64,000 nucleotides of DNA from the NCBI RefSeq assembly GCF_019967995.1, contig NZ_CP065377.1:2728001-2792000 (forward strand), written 5' to 3'. Shown here in pieces: positions 33,259-42,188 of the stretch. A model generated the notes under the pieces. That model searched no databases, was not told where the DNA came from, and saw only the letters and a list, made by a program, of their open reading frames with translations. The position numbers were made by a program, and so were the translations under genes. Origin of the DNA: Faecalibacterium prausnitzii (GTDB lineage: Bacteria; Bacillota; Clostridia; Oscillospirales; Ruminococcaceae). Position 1 is the stretch's first letter; each line of letters opens with the position of its first letter.

Positions 33259-34431
33259 TCAGTTGAACAGGTCTTTCAGCTTTTTGAAGAAGCCCTTGCG
33301 CTTTTCGTAGTTTTCTTCTTTCAGGGTGCCCTCGAATTTCTTCAGGGCGTCGCGCTGGGCCTTGTTCAGCTTCTTGGGGATCTCGACCTCGCACTTGACG
33401 TACATGTCGCCCCGGCCACGGCCGTTCAGATACTGGATGCCCTTCCCGCGCAGGCGGAAGGTGGTCCCGCTCTGGGTGCCTTCAGGGACGGTATACTCCA
33501 CCTTGCCGTCAATGGACGGTACGGTGATCTCATCGCCGAGAACGGCCTGGCTGTAGGTGATGGGCACCGTGACCCAGACGTCGTAGCCATCGCGCTGGAA
33601 CACCTCGCTGGGCCGCACCGTGACCATCACGATGACGTCGCCTGCGGGGCCGCCGTTGGCACCGGCATCGCCCATTCCGCGCAGTGCAAAGCTCTGATCG
33701 TCGTCGATGCCCATGGGGATGGACACCTCCAGCGTCTTCCGGGTGGCCGTCTTGCCGGAGCCGTGGCAGACCTTGCAGGGGTTCTTGACCAGCTTGCCCT
33801 TGCCGCCGCAGCGGGAGCAGGGCTGCTGGGTCTGCATCACACCAAAGGGTGTGCGCTGCTGGCGGATGACATAGCCGCGGCCGCCGCAGTCGGGGCAGGT
33901 CTCCGGGCTGGAGCCTGCCGCACAGCCGGAGCCATGGCACTCCGTGCACTCCTGCTGGCGGGTGATGGTGATGTTCTTCTTGCAGCCGTGGACGGCCTCG
34001 TCAAACGACAGGGTGATCCGGACACGGATGTCCTGGCCCTTGCGGGGGGCGTTGGGGTTGGCCTGGCGGGACGATGCACCGCCAAAGCCGCCGAACCCAC
34101 CGCCGAAGATATCGCCGAAGATGTCGCCCAGATCGACGCCATCGCCGCCGAACCCGCCAAAGCCGCCTGCACCGCCGCCGTTCTGGGCTGCGTAGCTGGG
34201 GTCAACGCCTGCAAAACCATACTGGTCGTACATCTGGCGTTTCTTCGGGTCCGAAAGCACCTCGTTGGCTTCGTTGACTTCCTTGAATTTTTCCTCAGCG
34301 TCCTTGTCGCCGGGGTTGTAGTCCGGGTGGTACTTCATTGCCAGCTTGCGGTAGGCCTTTTTGATCTCCGCATCCGTGGCCGATTTGGATACCCCCAGCA
34401 CTTCGTAGTAATCACGCTTTTCCTGTGCCAT
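33259..34431 (-). CDS. dnaJ: co-chaperone DnaJ
   Basis: A 390-residue type I J-protein. J domain at 1-70 with HPD at 35-37; Gly/Phe-rich linker (about 70-140); four zinc-finger repeats [24 protein letters not shown] and CKVCHGSG; then the two client-binding beta domains. It delivers unfolded clients to DnaK and stimulates its ATPase. The ATG is preceded by AGAGGTG; a start two codons earlier is less likely. It is the last gene of the hrcA-grpE-dnaK-dnaJ order, separated from dnaK by about 255 bases with a dispersed repeat. Confidence 0.97.
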   Translation of the reverse strand: MAQEKRDYYEVLGVSKSATDAEIKKAYRKLAMKYHPDYNPGDKDAEEKFKEVNEANEVLSDPKKRQMYDQYGFAGVDPSYAAQNGGGAGGFGGFGGDGVDLGDIFGDIFGGGFGGFGGASSRQANPNAPRKGQDIRVRITLSFDEAVHGCKKNITITRQQECTECHGSGCAAGSSPETCPDCGGRGYVIRQQRTPFGVMQTQQPCSRCGGKGKLVKNPCKVCHGSGKTATRKTLEVSIPMGIDDDQSFALRGMGDAGANGGPAGDVIVMVTVRPSEVFQRDGYDVWVTVPITYSQAVLGDEITVPSIDGKVEYTVPEGTQSGTTFRLRGKGIQYLNGRGRGDMYVKCEVEIPKKLNKAQRDALKKFEGTLKEENYEKRKGFFKKLKDLFN

Positions 34432-34530
34432 ATCCACTCACCTCTCGTATCGTAGCAACCTCCCCCTGACAGCAGCGCGCTCCCGTTTCCCACAGCGGGA
34501 AACATCCAGCAATCTGCGCAATGCTGGCCG

Positions 34531-34588
34531 ACCTGCCAAGGGCTCCCCGGCTGGGGAGCTGGCGAGTGTCAGCGAGACTGAGAGGTTT
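34531..34588. repeat. dispersed hairpin repeat, copy between dnaJ and dnaK
   Basis: The core CTGCCAAGGGCTCCCCGG..CTGGGGAGCTGGCGAG..GACTGAGAGGTTT is the reverse complement of the core of the 29442-29577 copy and near-identical to the 58721-58780 copy. Upstream at 34485-34527 two further hairpins occur (GTTTCCC/GGGAAAC and CCAGCA/TGCTGG). Confidence 0.7.
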
Positions 34589-34599
34589 AACCCACAAAG

Positions 34600-34628
34600 G
34601 CCGCTCCGGCAAAACCGGAGCGGCTTTT
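34600..34628 (-). terminator. hairpin after dnaK
   Basis: Perfect 10-bp stem GCCGCTCCGG/CCGGAGCGGC (34600-34609 with 34615-34624) with loop CAAAA. The T run is short on the minus strand, so it may only partly stop transcription into dnaJ. Confidence 0.6.
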
Positions 34629-34687
34629 GCTTATATCTCAGCGCACATCCGCCGGTTTGGCCGGACATGTGCTGCCTGTATCAAAAC

Positions 34688-36517
34688 TTAGACTTCCTTG
34701 AAGTCTGCATCGACGACGCCGTCGTCATTGGGCTTCTGCTGGTTGGCTGCACCGGCATCGGGGCCCGGCTGTGCGCCTGCGGCCTGCTGTGCGGCAGCAG
34801 CTGCCTGATACATCTTCTCGAAGACGTGGCTCAGCGCATCCTGCTTTGCCTTGATGTCGTCGATGGAGCCGGACTGCACAGCGGTCTTCAGGTCGGCCAG
34901 CTTTGCCTCGGCCTCGCTCTTGACGTCTGCGGGCATCTTGTCGCCGTTCTCCTTCAGCATCTTCTCGGTCTGGAAGACCATCTGGTCGGCACCGTTGCGG
35001 ATATCGACCTCTTCGCGCTTCTTCTTATCGTCTGCTGCGAACTGCTCTGCTTCCTTGACGGCCTTGTCGATGTCGTCCTTGGACATGTTGGTGGAAGCCG
35101 TGATGGTGATGTTCTGCTCCTTGCCGGTGCCCAGGTCCTTTGCGCTGACCTTCACGATGCCGTTTGCATCGATATCGAAGGTGACTTCGATCTGAGGCAC
35201 ACCACGGGGAGCCGGAGCGATGCCATCCAGGTGGAAGACACCCAGGCTCTTGTTGTCGCGTGCGAACTCACGCTCGCCCTGCAGAACGTTGATCTCGACC
35301 GAGGGCTGGTTGTCGGCAGCGGTGGAGAAGACCTGGCTCTTGTGGGTGGGGATGGTGGTGTTGCGCTCGATGATCTTGGTGCAGACGCCGCCCAGGGTCT
35401 CAATGCCCAGGCTCAGCGGGGTGACATCCAGCAGCAGCAGGCCCTTGACGTCGCCCTGCAGGACACCGCCCTGAATGGCAGCACCGACTGCCACGCACTC
35501 GTCGGGGTTGATGCCCTTGAAGGGCTCGCAGTTCAGTTCCTTCTTCACGGCGTCGTAGACGGCGGGGATACGGGTCGAACCACCGACCATCAGGACCTTC
35601 TTCAGGTCAGAAGCGCGCAGGCCTGCATCCTGCAGAGCCTTGCGGACAGGGGTCATGGTGCGGTCGACCAGATCTGCGGTCAGCTCGTTGAACTTTGCGC
35701 GGGTCAGGGTCATATCCAGATGCTTGGGGCCGGTCGCATCGGCGGTGATGAAGGGCAGGTTGATCTGGGTGCTCATTGCGCTGGACAGCTCGATCTTTGC
35801 CTTCTCAGCCGCTTCCTTCAGGCGCTGAGCAGCCATCTTGTCCTTGCGCAGGTCGATGCCGTTCTCGGTCTGGAAAGCGTCTGCCATCCAGTCGATGACG
35901 CGCTGGTCGAAGTCATCGCCGCCCAGGTGGGTATCGCCGTTGGTGGCCAGAACTTCGGTGACGCCGTCGCCCATCTCGATGATGGAGACATCGAAGGTGC
36001 CGCCGCCCAGGTCGTAGACCATGATCTTCTGGTCGTCTTCCTTATCGATGCCGTAGGCCAGAGAAGCAGCGGTCGGCTCGTTGATGATACGCTTGACGTT
36101 CAGGCCGGCAATGGTGCCTGCGTCCTTGGTGGCCTGACGCTGGCTGTCGTTGAAGTATGCGGGGACGGTGATGACTGCCTCGGTGACAGGCTCACCCAGA
36201 TAAGCCTCGGCGTCTGCCTTCAGCTTCTGCAGGATCATGGCGCTGACCTGCTGGGGGGTGTACTCCTTGCCGTTCAGGGTGACTTTGTGGTCGGTGCCCA
36301 TCTGGCGCTTGATGGAAGAAACGGTGTTCTCCGGGTTGGTGATGGCCTGACGCTTTGCGACCTGGCCGACCAGACGGTCGCCGGTCTTGGTGAAGCCGAC
36401 AACGGACGGGGTGGTGCGGGCACCCTCAGAGTTTGCGATGACGACGGGTTCGCCGCCCTCCATAACAGCCACACAGCTGTTGGTGGTGCCAAGGTCGATA
36501 CCAATGATCTTACTCAT
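34688..36517 (-). CDS. dnaK: Hsp70 chaperone DnaK
   Basis: A 609-residue Hsp70. ATPase domain 1-360 starts [19 protein letters not shown] and contains [13 protein letters not shown] and the [11 protein letters not shown] motif. The linker [12 protein letters not shown] and substrate-binding domain follow; the lid ends in the usual Ala/Gln-rich tail ([14 protein letters not shown]). The start is at the ATG behind GAGGAGC. It works with GrpE and DnaJ and is under CIRCE/HrcA control through the operon promoter. Confidence 0.98.
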   Translation of the reverse strand: MSKIIGIDLGTTNSCVAVMEGGEPVVIANSEGARTTPSVVGFTKTGDRLVGQVAKRQAITNPENTVSSIKRQMGTDHKVTLNGKEYTPQQVSAMILQKLKADAEAYLGEPVTEAVITVPAYFNDSQRQATKDAGTIAGLNVKRIINEPTAASLAYGIDKEDDQKIMVYDLGGGTFDVSIIEMGDGVTEVLATNGDTHLGGDDFDQRVIDWMADAFQTENGIDLRKDKMAAQRLKEAAEKAKIELSSAMSTQINLPFITADATGPKHLDMTLTRAKFNELTADLVDRTMTPVRKALQDAGLRASDLKKVLMVGGSTRIPAVYDAVKKELNCEPFKGINPDECVAVGAAIQGGVLQGDVKGLLLLDVTPLSLGIETLGGVCTKIIERNTTIPTHKSQVFSTAADNQPSVEINVLQGEREFARDNKSLGVFHLDGIAPAPRGVPQIEVTFDIDANGIVKVSAKDLGTGKEQNITITASTNMSKDDIDKAVKEAEQFAADDKKKREEVDIRNGADQMVFQTEKMLKENGDKMPADVKSEAEAKLADLKTAVQSGSIDDIKAKQDALSHVFEKMYQAAAAAQQAAGAQPGPDAGAANQQKPNDDGVVDADFKEV

Positions 36518-36615
36518 AATGAAAGCTCCTCTCAAATCAGAACGTATTTGTTTATATGATGCTCAAAGTGGATAAGCGGATGTTTATTTGAAAACCCTTG
36601 CGGGTCTTTGCGAAG

Positions 36616-37236
36616 TTACTCGGCCACCACAACGGTCGCATGGCGGACGATCTTGTCGCCCAGCTTGTAGCCCTTCTGGTAGACGGTGACCACCGTGCCG
36701 CTCTCCTGGCCCTCTTCGGCGGGGACCTGCTGCACGGCGTTCATGAAATTGGGGTCGAACGGCTTGCCCAGGGATTCGATCTCCTCCACATGGAGGACAT
36801 CCAGTGCCTTGGCCGCCTTGTCCAGCGTCATGGTCACACCCTTTTTGTAATTCTCGTCGGTGGTGGGGGCGTTGGCCGCCATCTCCAGCGTATCCAGGAT
36901 GGGGATGATCTGGTTGACCGCAAAGGAGATGCCATCGTTGAACTTCTGGTCCGCTTCGCGGGCGGTGCGCTTGCGGTAGTTGTCGTACTCGGCAGCCATC
37001 CGCAGCAGCTTTTCTTTGGTCTGGGCCGCTTCCTGCTCCGCTGCTTCCAGCTTTGCCTTTGCAGCTTCCAGGTCGCGGTTTTTCTTGAACCAGCCGTCCT
37101 TCTTCGCATCCTTGGGTTCCGCTGTCTCGGATGCGGGCGCAGCCTGTTCAGCGGCTGCTTCGGGTGCGGCCTGCTCAGCGGTCTTTGGCTCTGCGGCGGG
37201 TTCCGCCTGCGGGGTCTTCTTGGTTTCTTCGCTCAT
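36616..37236 (-). CDS. grpE: nucleotide exchange factor GrpE
   Basis: A 206-residue protein. The N-terminal third is a disordered Ala/Glu/Pro-rich stretch. A long coiled coil follows (about 55-105; KAKLEAAEQEAAQTKEKLLR, then AAEYDNYRKRTAREA), and a C-terminal beta domain (GKPFDPNFMNAV, VVTVYQKGYKLGDKIVRHA). It releases ADP from DnaK. Its ATG overlaps the hrcA stop as ATGA, which implies translational coupling. Confidence 0.96.
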   Translation of the reverse strand: MSEETKKTPQAEPAAEPKTAEQAAPEAAAEQAAPASETAEPKDAKKDGWFKKNRDLEAAKAKLEAAEQEAAQTKEKLLRMAAEYDNYRKRTAREADQKFNDGISFAVNQIIPILDTLEMAANAPTTDENYKKGVTMTLDKAAKALDVLHVEEIESLGKPFDPNFMNAVQQVPAEEGQESGTVVTVYQKGYKLGDKIVRHATVVVAE

Positions 37237-38306
37237 TCCAGGTCCTCCTTATAGATCACAGTCCGCCGGGGTGCGGCTGCCTGCGGGGTATCTTTTCGTT
37301 TGCCGCTCATACCCTCGCCGAGCTGGTCGGCAAAGGTGTGGAGCAGAGGCATCAGCTTTTGGAAGGGCATCCGGGTCGGCCCGATGAGTGCCACCGAGCC
37401 CCACAGCCCGCCGCCGACCAGATAACGGTCGCTGACGATGCACAGGCCGGGGATCTGCGGCTCAATGTCCTCGCCCAGCAGGATGCTCTCGCTCTGCTCT
37501 GTGGGCGGGGCGATGAGCCGGGCGGCCGCTTCCTCATCGCTCAGCAGGCTGAGGATGGAACCGACCTTGCCTTCCAGCTGGGGCCAGTCGAGCAGGTACT
37601 GCTCGCCGCCCAGATAGACGTGCGGTTTGGTGGAATCCTGCAGGATGGCCGCTGCCGCCGACACCACTGGCACCAGCTCCGGGTTGATCTGGCCGCACAG
37701 CTCTGCAAGGAGCCGGGGCGAAAGATCCATGGGAGCCACGAATGTCAGGTTCCGGTTGAGCAGGGCGGCCAGCGCCGCAGCATCCTCACGCGAGAGGCCG
37801 GTGCGCACCCGCGCCACGCGGGTCCGGACGTAGCCGGCCGTGGTCACTGCCAGCACTGCCGCCGCGCTGCGGCCTACCTGCACCACCTCATAATGGGCGA
37901 TGCAGAGGTCCTCGGCACAGGGAGTGCTGATGGCTGCGGTGCAGCCGCTGATCTGAGCCAGCGCCCGTGCGGCACCCTGGGCGAGCTTTTCAGGCTCGTG
38001 GTCCAGGCTGGCGAACACGGCGTCCACCCGTGCGCGGGTCACGCGGTCCAGCGGCTGGTCATCCGTCAGCAGATTGTCCAGATAATAACGGTAGCCCTTG
38101 GCACTGGGCACACGGCCCGCGCTGGTGTGGGGCTGCTCCAGCAGGCCCAGCTTGGTCAGCGCCGCCATCTCGTTGCGCAGCGTCGCACTGGAAACTGCCA
38201 TATCAAAGTAGTTTGCCAGCACACTGCTGCCCACAGGCTCCCCTTCGAGACCATACAGCGCCACGATCGCCTGCAAGACTCGCTGCTTGCGTGCATCCAT
38301 CGTCAT
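37233..38306 (-). CDS. hrcA: heat-shock repressor HrcA
   Basis: A 357-residue repressor. The winged-helix DNA-binding domain is at 1-80 (RKQRVLQAIVALYGLEGEPVG, SSATLRNEMAALTKLGLLEQ). A GAF-like central domain and the HrcA-specific C-terminal region (LIGPTRMPFQKLMPLL) follow. It binds the CIRCE element upstream and shuts off hrcA-grpE-dnaK-dnaJ until heat draws off GroEL. The start was chosen at the ATG behind AAGGAGG; longer readings lack a site. Confidence 0.96.
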   Translation of the reverse strand: MTMDARKQRVLQAIVALYGLEGEPVGSSVLANYFDMAVSSATLRNEMAALTKLGLLEQPHTSAGRVPSAKGYRYYLDNLLTDDQPLDRVTRARVDAVFASLDHEPEKLAQGAARALAQISGCTAAISTPCAEDLCIAHYEVVQVGRSAAAVLAVTTAGYVRTRVARVRTGLSREDAAALAALLNRNLTFVAPMDLSPRLLAELCGQINPELVPVVSAAAAILQDSTKPHVYLGGEQYLLDWPQLEGKVGSILSLLSDEEAAARLIAPPTEQSESILLGEDIEPQIPGLCIVSDRYLVGGGLWGSVALIGPTRMPFQKLMPLLHTFADQLGEGMSGKRKDTPQAAAPRRTVIYKEDLE

Positions 38307-38338
38307 AGCGCCTGCCTCCTTCGTTTGCTTTTTGTTCT

Positions 38339-38365
38339 TTAGCACTCTGTCTTCCTGAGTGCTAA
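38339..38365. promoter_or_regulatory. CIRCE operator
   Basis: Perfect TTAGCACTC-N9-GAGTGCTAA palindrome, the HrcA binding site, between the promoter and the hrcA start. Confidence 0.98.
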
Positions 38366-38369
38366 GACC

Positions 38370-38397
38370 ATTATATCCAATTTTTCCGCGCTGTCAA
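38370..38397 (-). promoter_or_regulatory. sigma-A promoter of the hrcA operon
   Basis: On the minus strand TTGACA (38397-38392), 16-base spacer, TATAAT (38375-38370), both perfect matches. The CIRCE element begins 5 bases downstream of the -10 box. Confidence 0.95.
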
Positions 38398-38439
38398 TAG
38401 GTTCGCAGAAAAGTTTTGAAAGATTCACAAATTGGTCAT

Positions 38440-38477
38440 AAGCAAACGGCCCACGCCGAGGCGCAGGCCGTTTGCTT
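38440..38477. terminator. hairpin after the SpoVT-like gene
   Basis: Perfect 12-bp stem AAGCAAACGGCC/GGCCGTTTGCTT (38440-38451 with 38466-38477), just past the SpoVT-like stop. T runs are short in both directions. Confidence 0.65.
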
Positions 38478-38488
38478 TTATAAGGTAT

Positions 38489-39031
38489 TTACTCTTCCAT
38501 CTGTTTTGCCAGAAACGCCGCCGCCACTGCTGCGGCCTTTTCCTGCGCGGCATCCGGCTGTGCCGCCCGGTCCTCGGTCAGAAAGCCCACGGCACCGGTC
38601 ACATCCCCCGCCGCGATGATGGGGCAGACACAGAGCAGAGCGCGCTGCGCCCCCTCGCAGGGCAGGAGGGCCTTTTCCGGGTCGCCGTCGCTGGCGTAGA
38701 GCTTCCGGCTGTCCATCAGCTTTTCCAGCGGCTGGCTGACGCTGCGGTCCACAAGGTCCCGCCGCCCGGCACCGGACGCCGCCAGGATGCGGTCCCGGTC
38801 ACAGACGAAGGCTGTCAGTGCGAAGCTCTTGCTCAGCGCATCCACATACTGCGTCGTCACGCTGCTCAACTCTCCCACCGGCGAATACTTCTTGAAGATG
38901 ACCTCGCCGTCGCCGGTCGTGAAGATCTCCAGCGGGTCTCCCCGGCGGATGCGCTGGGTGCGGCGGATCTCCTTGGGGATGACGACCCTCCCCAGCTCAT
39001 CAATGCGGCGGACGATCCCGGTTGCTTTCAT
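38489..39031 (-). CDS. spoVT: SpoVT-like transcription regulator (AbrB plus GAF)
   Basis: A 180-residue protein. The AbrB-like DNA-binding domain is at 1-50 (MKATGIVRRIDELGRVVIPKE, PLEIFTTGDGEVIFKKY). A GAF-like regulatory domain covers about 60-175 (LTAFVCDRDRILAASG, ALLCVCPIIAAGDVTGAVG). This layout and length match B. subtilis SpoVT, a late sporulation/germination regulator. In non-sporing clostridia homologues act more generally, so the target is open. The ATG follows GGGAG. Confidence 0.88.
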   Translation of the reverse strand: MKATGIVRRIDELGRVVIPKEIRRTQRIRRGDPLEIFTTGDGEVIFKKYSPVGELSSVTTQYVDALSKSFALTAFVCDRDRILAASGAGRRDLVDRSVSQPLEKLMDSRKLYASDGDPEKALLPCEGAQRALLCVCPIIAAGDVTGAVGFLTEDRAAQPDAAQEKAAAVAAAFLAKQMEE

Positions 39032-39116
39032 AACACATTCTCCCTTTCTCGGTCCCACGTTTCCTTGGTTCCCAGATTTCGTTTCCTGTGGTTATTTTGT
39101 GGTAGAGAAAGGAGAA

Positions 39117-40634
39117 TTATTCAAGCGCGAAGCTCTGCCTGCGGGAGCTTCCCTGTTTTTGCTTGTCCTCATACATCCGGTGGTCTGCCAGGATGCGGAT
39201 GTCGCGGACGTCGGCCCGGTCGGCCGGGTAGCAGGCCGAACCGCAGCTGGTGCCAATGCAGATGGTCCGGCCGTCCAGCACATAGGGCTGCCGGATGACC
39301 GATTTGATGGTCTCGATCCGCTGGGCGCACCCGTCTGCATCGACTTCGCCGTTCACGATCAGGGCAAACTCATCGCCGCCGATGCGGAACGCAAGGTCGC
39401 TGCTCCGCACACAGCTCCGCAGCCGGTCGGCCACGGCCCGGAGCAGCTGGTCGCCCACATCGTGGCCGTAGGTGTCGTTGACCGGCTTGAACCGGTCCAG
39501 ATCCAGATAGAACAGAGCAAAGGGCTGGCGCGCCTTTTCCTTCTGCTTCAGGGTGCTGTTGAAGCACCGCTCGTTGAACAGGCCGGTCAGGCCGTCGGTG
39601 TTGGCCAGCCCCTCCAGTTTCCGTCGTTCCAGCGCTTCGGTGCGGAGGGCGTTTTCTTTTTCTTCCATTTCCAGTGCCGCATCCAGCTTGACCGACCGCA
39701 CCATCGCCACGGCCACGCTGCCCATCAAAAAAAGCAGCAGCAGGATGGTAGCCGTCTGGATCTTCCGCATCCCGGCATCGACGACATCGCGCTCCACGAT
39801 ACCCACGACGGTCAGGTCCTGAAAGCCCACCGGCTGATAGACCAGATAATAGCCCTTGCCGCCGTACCGATACCCGGTGCTGCCGCTGCCGCCGCTGCGC
39901 ACGTTCTCCCGCATGGCGGCAAAGCCGTCGGCATCGACCTTGGCATTTTTCTCCAGAAAATCGAACAGGTTCGTCATCCAGGATTCGATCTCACTCTTCG
40001 GCTCCTCGGACAGCATCACGCTGCCGTCCGGGTAGATGATGTAGCAGTCGCTCTGGCCGTTGTAGGCATGGCCGCCGATCATCTCTTCCAGCGTTGCATT
40101 GTTGTAGCTGACGGCAATGCAGGTGTAGGTCACACCGGAGACCTCGACCGGCCGGATGGGCACGGTGAACACGACCCGGCGCTCGCCCGTGTCCATGATA
40201 TAGCTGCTCACGCTGGAGTGGCCGGTCGCATACGTCGCTGCAAACGCGCCCCACTGTCCCTGCGCCTCTCCGCTCTCTCCGGCGGCTTTCAGATACTGGT
40301 TGGACTCGTTGAACAGGTACAGCTCACTGTACCGCCAGGTCGTTTTTTCGCGGTTGAAGTGGCGCAGACTGGCCCGGATGGCCGTTTCGTCTGCCTCCTG
40401 CAAGCTGTTGCCCCACTCGCTCAGAACGTTCCAGTTGCGCTGCGCGAACATGGTAAACGTCTTGTTCACCTGCTCGTAGGTCTCCAGCAGGTTTTGGGTG
40501 CTCTCCCGATAGAACTGGCGCTGCACATATACCAGATAGCCCACAATGTTGAAAAGGCACACCACCACCAGGAGCGCAAGCGCAGCGGCTCGCCGTCTGC
40601 TTCTCCCCATCCTATGATCCCATGACATATTCAT
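39117..40634 (-). CDS. diguanylate cyclase with extracellular Cache-type sensor
   Basis: A 505-residue membrane enzyme. Helix 1 (about 15-37) and helix 2 (about 303-325) enclose an extracellular sensor of about 265 residues that looks like a dCache domain (ELYLFNESNQYLKAAG, CYIIYPDGSVML). The cytoplasmic GGDEF domain (about 350-500) has NDTYGHDVGDQLLRAVA and the active site RIGGDEFALI, with RSSD five residues before GGDEF as a product-inhibition I-site. It should make cyclic di-GMP in response to an outside ligand. GGGGG lies 4 bases before the ATG; a second ATG two codons later is also possible. Confidence 0.92.
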   Translation of the reverse strand: MNMSWDHRMGRSRRRAAALALLVVVCLFNIVGYLVYVQRQFYRESTQNLLETYEQVNKTFTMFAQRNWNVLSEWGNSLQEADETAIRASLRHFNREKTTWRYSELYLFNESNQYLKAAGESGEAQGQWGAFAATYATGHSSVSSYIMDTGERRVVFTVPIRPVEVSGVTYTCIAVSYNNATLEEMIGGHAYNGQSDCYIIYPDGSVMLSEEPKSEIESWMTNLFDFLEKNAKVDADGFAAMRENVRSGGSGSTGYRYGGKGYYLVYQPVGFQDLTVVGIVERDVVDAGMRKIQTATILLLLFLMGSVAVAMVRSVKLDAALEMEEKENALRTEALERRKLEGLANTDGLTGLFNERCFNSTLKQKEKARQPFALFYLDLDRFKPVNDTYGHDVGDQLLRAVADRLRSCVRSSDLAFRIGGDEFALIVNGEVDADGCAQRIETIKSVIRQPYVLDGRTICIGTSCGSACYPADRADVRDIRILADHRMYEDKQKQGSSRRQSFALE

Positions 40635-40862
40635 CGTACCCCCGAATTTTTTCGAGAGAAGTTAAAATTTCTTAGCCGCATCTTTGCTGCATCGCTTCAA
40701 ATCTACCAGATTCTTCCTCTTCTGTCAATGCTCTTCCATAGTTTTTCCCGTTTGAACTCTGGCCGTTTTTTCCGGTTTATGCTATACTGGGTCTGTTCTT
40801 CAGGCCCTGCGCCGCGCGGGAGGGTTCCGGCGGCTTTTTCTCTTTTCAGAAAGGATCGTTTC

Positions 40863-42131
40863 ATGCAACAGATCGTGATCTTAGGCGGCGGTGCAGCCGG
40901 GATGGCGGCGGCACTGGCCGCAGCACAGGCGGCCCCCGCCGGGGCAGTGCGCGTCACCGTGCTGGACCGCAACCCCCGCTGCGGCAAAAAGCTGCTGGCC
41001 ACCGGCAACGGCCGGTGCAACCTCAGCAACACCGGCATCGCGCCGGAGTGTTATTTCACCGCAGACCCAAAGGCGCTGGCCCCGCTGCTGAACGCCGTGA
41101 ACACCGCCGCGCCGCTGGAATGGTTCCGGGCGCTGGGGCTTTACACCCGCACCGACGAAGCCGGGCGGGTCTACCCGTATTCCAATCAGGCGGCGGACGT
41201 CCTTGCCCTGCTGGAGGGCCACATGGCCCGGCTGGGGGTGGAGGTGCGCACCGGCTGCACTGTCAACACCCTGAGCCAGAACCGGAACGGCTACGCCGTC
41301 CTCTTCGACAGTACCGAGCGCAGCAACGAGACGCTCCATGCCGATGCCGTCATCTGCGCCATGGGCGGCAATGCAGGCCCGCAGTTCGGAACCGATGGCT
41401 TTGGCACCCGCTTTGCCGCCCAGTGCGGCGGAAAGCTGGAACCGCTCTACCCCTGCCTGACCGCCTTGCAGACGGCCCGGCCCAACAAAGCACTGGCCGG
41501 CATCCGGGTCAAGGCCCGCGCCGCGCTGCTCGACCTGGACCGCCACACCCTGCTGGCCGAGGAGACGGGCGAGGTGCAGTTCACCGACTACGGCCTGTCC
41601 GGCATCTGCATCATGCAGCTGTCCGGCCTGCTGGCCCCCCGGCGCGGCCCGAAGCGCCCCGCTGTGGAGCTGGACCTCTTCCCCGCGCTGGACGAGGCCG
41701 CGCTGACGGCCCTGTTCGCTGCGCGGGTGCCCCTGCTGCCGGGCCGGACGCCCGCTGATTTCTGGACGGGGCTGCTCAACCCCAAACTGGGCCGCGCCCT
41801 CTGGGCAGCGGCCCGCCTGCCGGACACACCGCTGGACACCCTGCCCGATGCCGCCTGGCAGGTGCTGGCCAACACGGCCAAGCACTGGCTCTTCGAAGAC
41901 CTGACCCCCTGCGGCTGGAAACAGGCCCAGACCACCGGCGGCGGCCTGAGCCTGACCGAGCTGGAGCCCAGCTTCCAGTTCAAGGGCTGTCCGGGGCTGT
42001 ACTTCGTGGGCGAAACGCTGGACTGCGCCGGGATGTGCGGCGGCTTCAACCTGCACTGGGCCTTCGGCAGCGGCATCACCGCCGGGCGGGACGCCGTGCG
42101 CACCCTGCGCCGCCCGCACAAAAAGAGATGA
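40863..42131 (+). CDS. FAD/NAD(P)-dependent oxidoreductase, BaiN/HI0933 family
   Basis: A 422-residue flavoprotein. The FAD-binding GGGAAGMAAAL is at residues 8-18, the family mark GNGRCNLSN near 55, and the C-terminal GFNLHWAFGSGITAGRDA. The family includes BaiN of bile-acid 7-dehydroxylation and aminoacetone-oxidase-like proteins; most members have no proven substrate. Start behind AAAGGAT. Monocistronic, with a strong terminator. Confidence 0.9.
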   Translation: MQQIVILGGGAAGMAAALAAAQAAPAGAVRVTVLDRNPRCGKKLLATGNGRCNLSNTGIAPECYFTADPKALAPLLNAVNTAAPLEWFRALGLYTRTDEAGRVYPYSNQAADVLALLEGHMARLGVEVRTGCTVNTLSQNRNGYAVLFDSTERSNETLHADAVICAMGGNAGPQFGTDGFGTRFAAQCGGKLEPLYPCLTALQTARPNKALAGIRVKARAALLDLDRHTLLAEETGEVQFTDYGLSGICIMQLSGLLAPRRGPKRPAVELDLFPALDEAALTALFAARVPLLPGRTPADFWTGLLNPKLGRALWAAARLPDTPLDTLPDAAWQVLANTAKHWLFEDLTPCGWKQAQTTGGGLSLTELEPSFQFKGCPGLYFVGETLDCAGMCGGFNLHWAFGSGITAGRDAVRTLRRPHKKR

Positions 42132-42133
42132 CA

Positions 42134-42184
42134 AGACCCGGCCCTCTCCTGCACGTCTGCCGGAGAGGGCCGGGTCTTTTTGCG
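42134..42184. terminator. bidirectional terminator
   Basis: A 17-bp stem (42134-42150 with 42163-42179) with a T5 tail, between the converging oxidoreductase and symporter genes. Confidence 0.92.
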
Positions 42185-42188
42185 TTCT

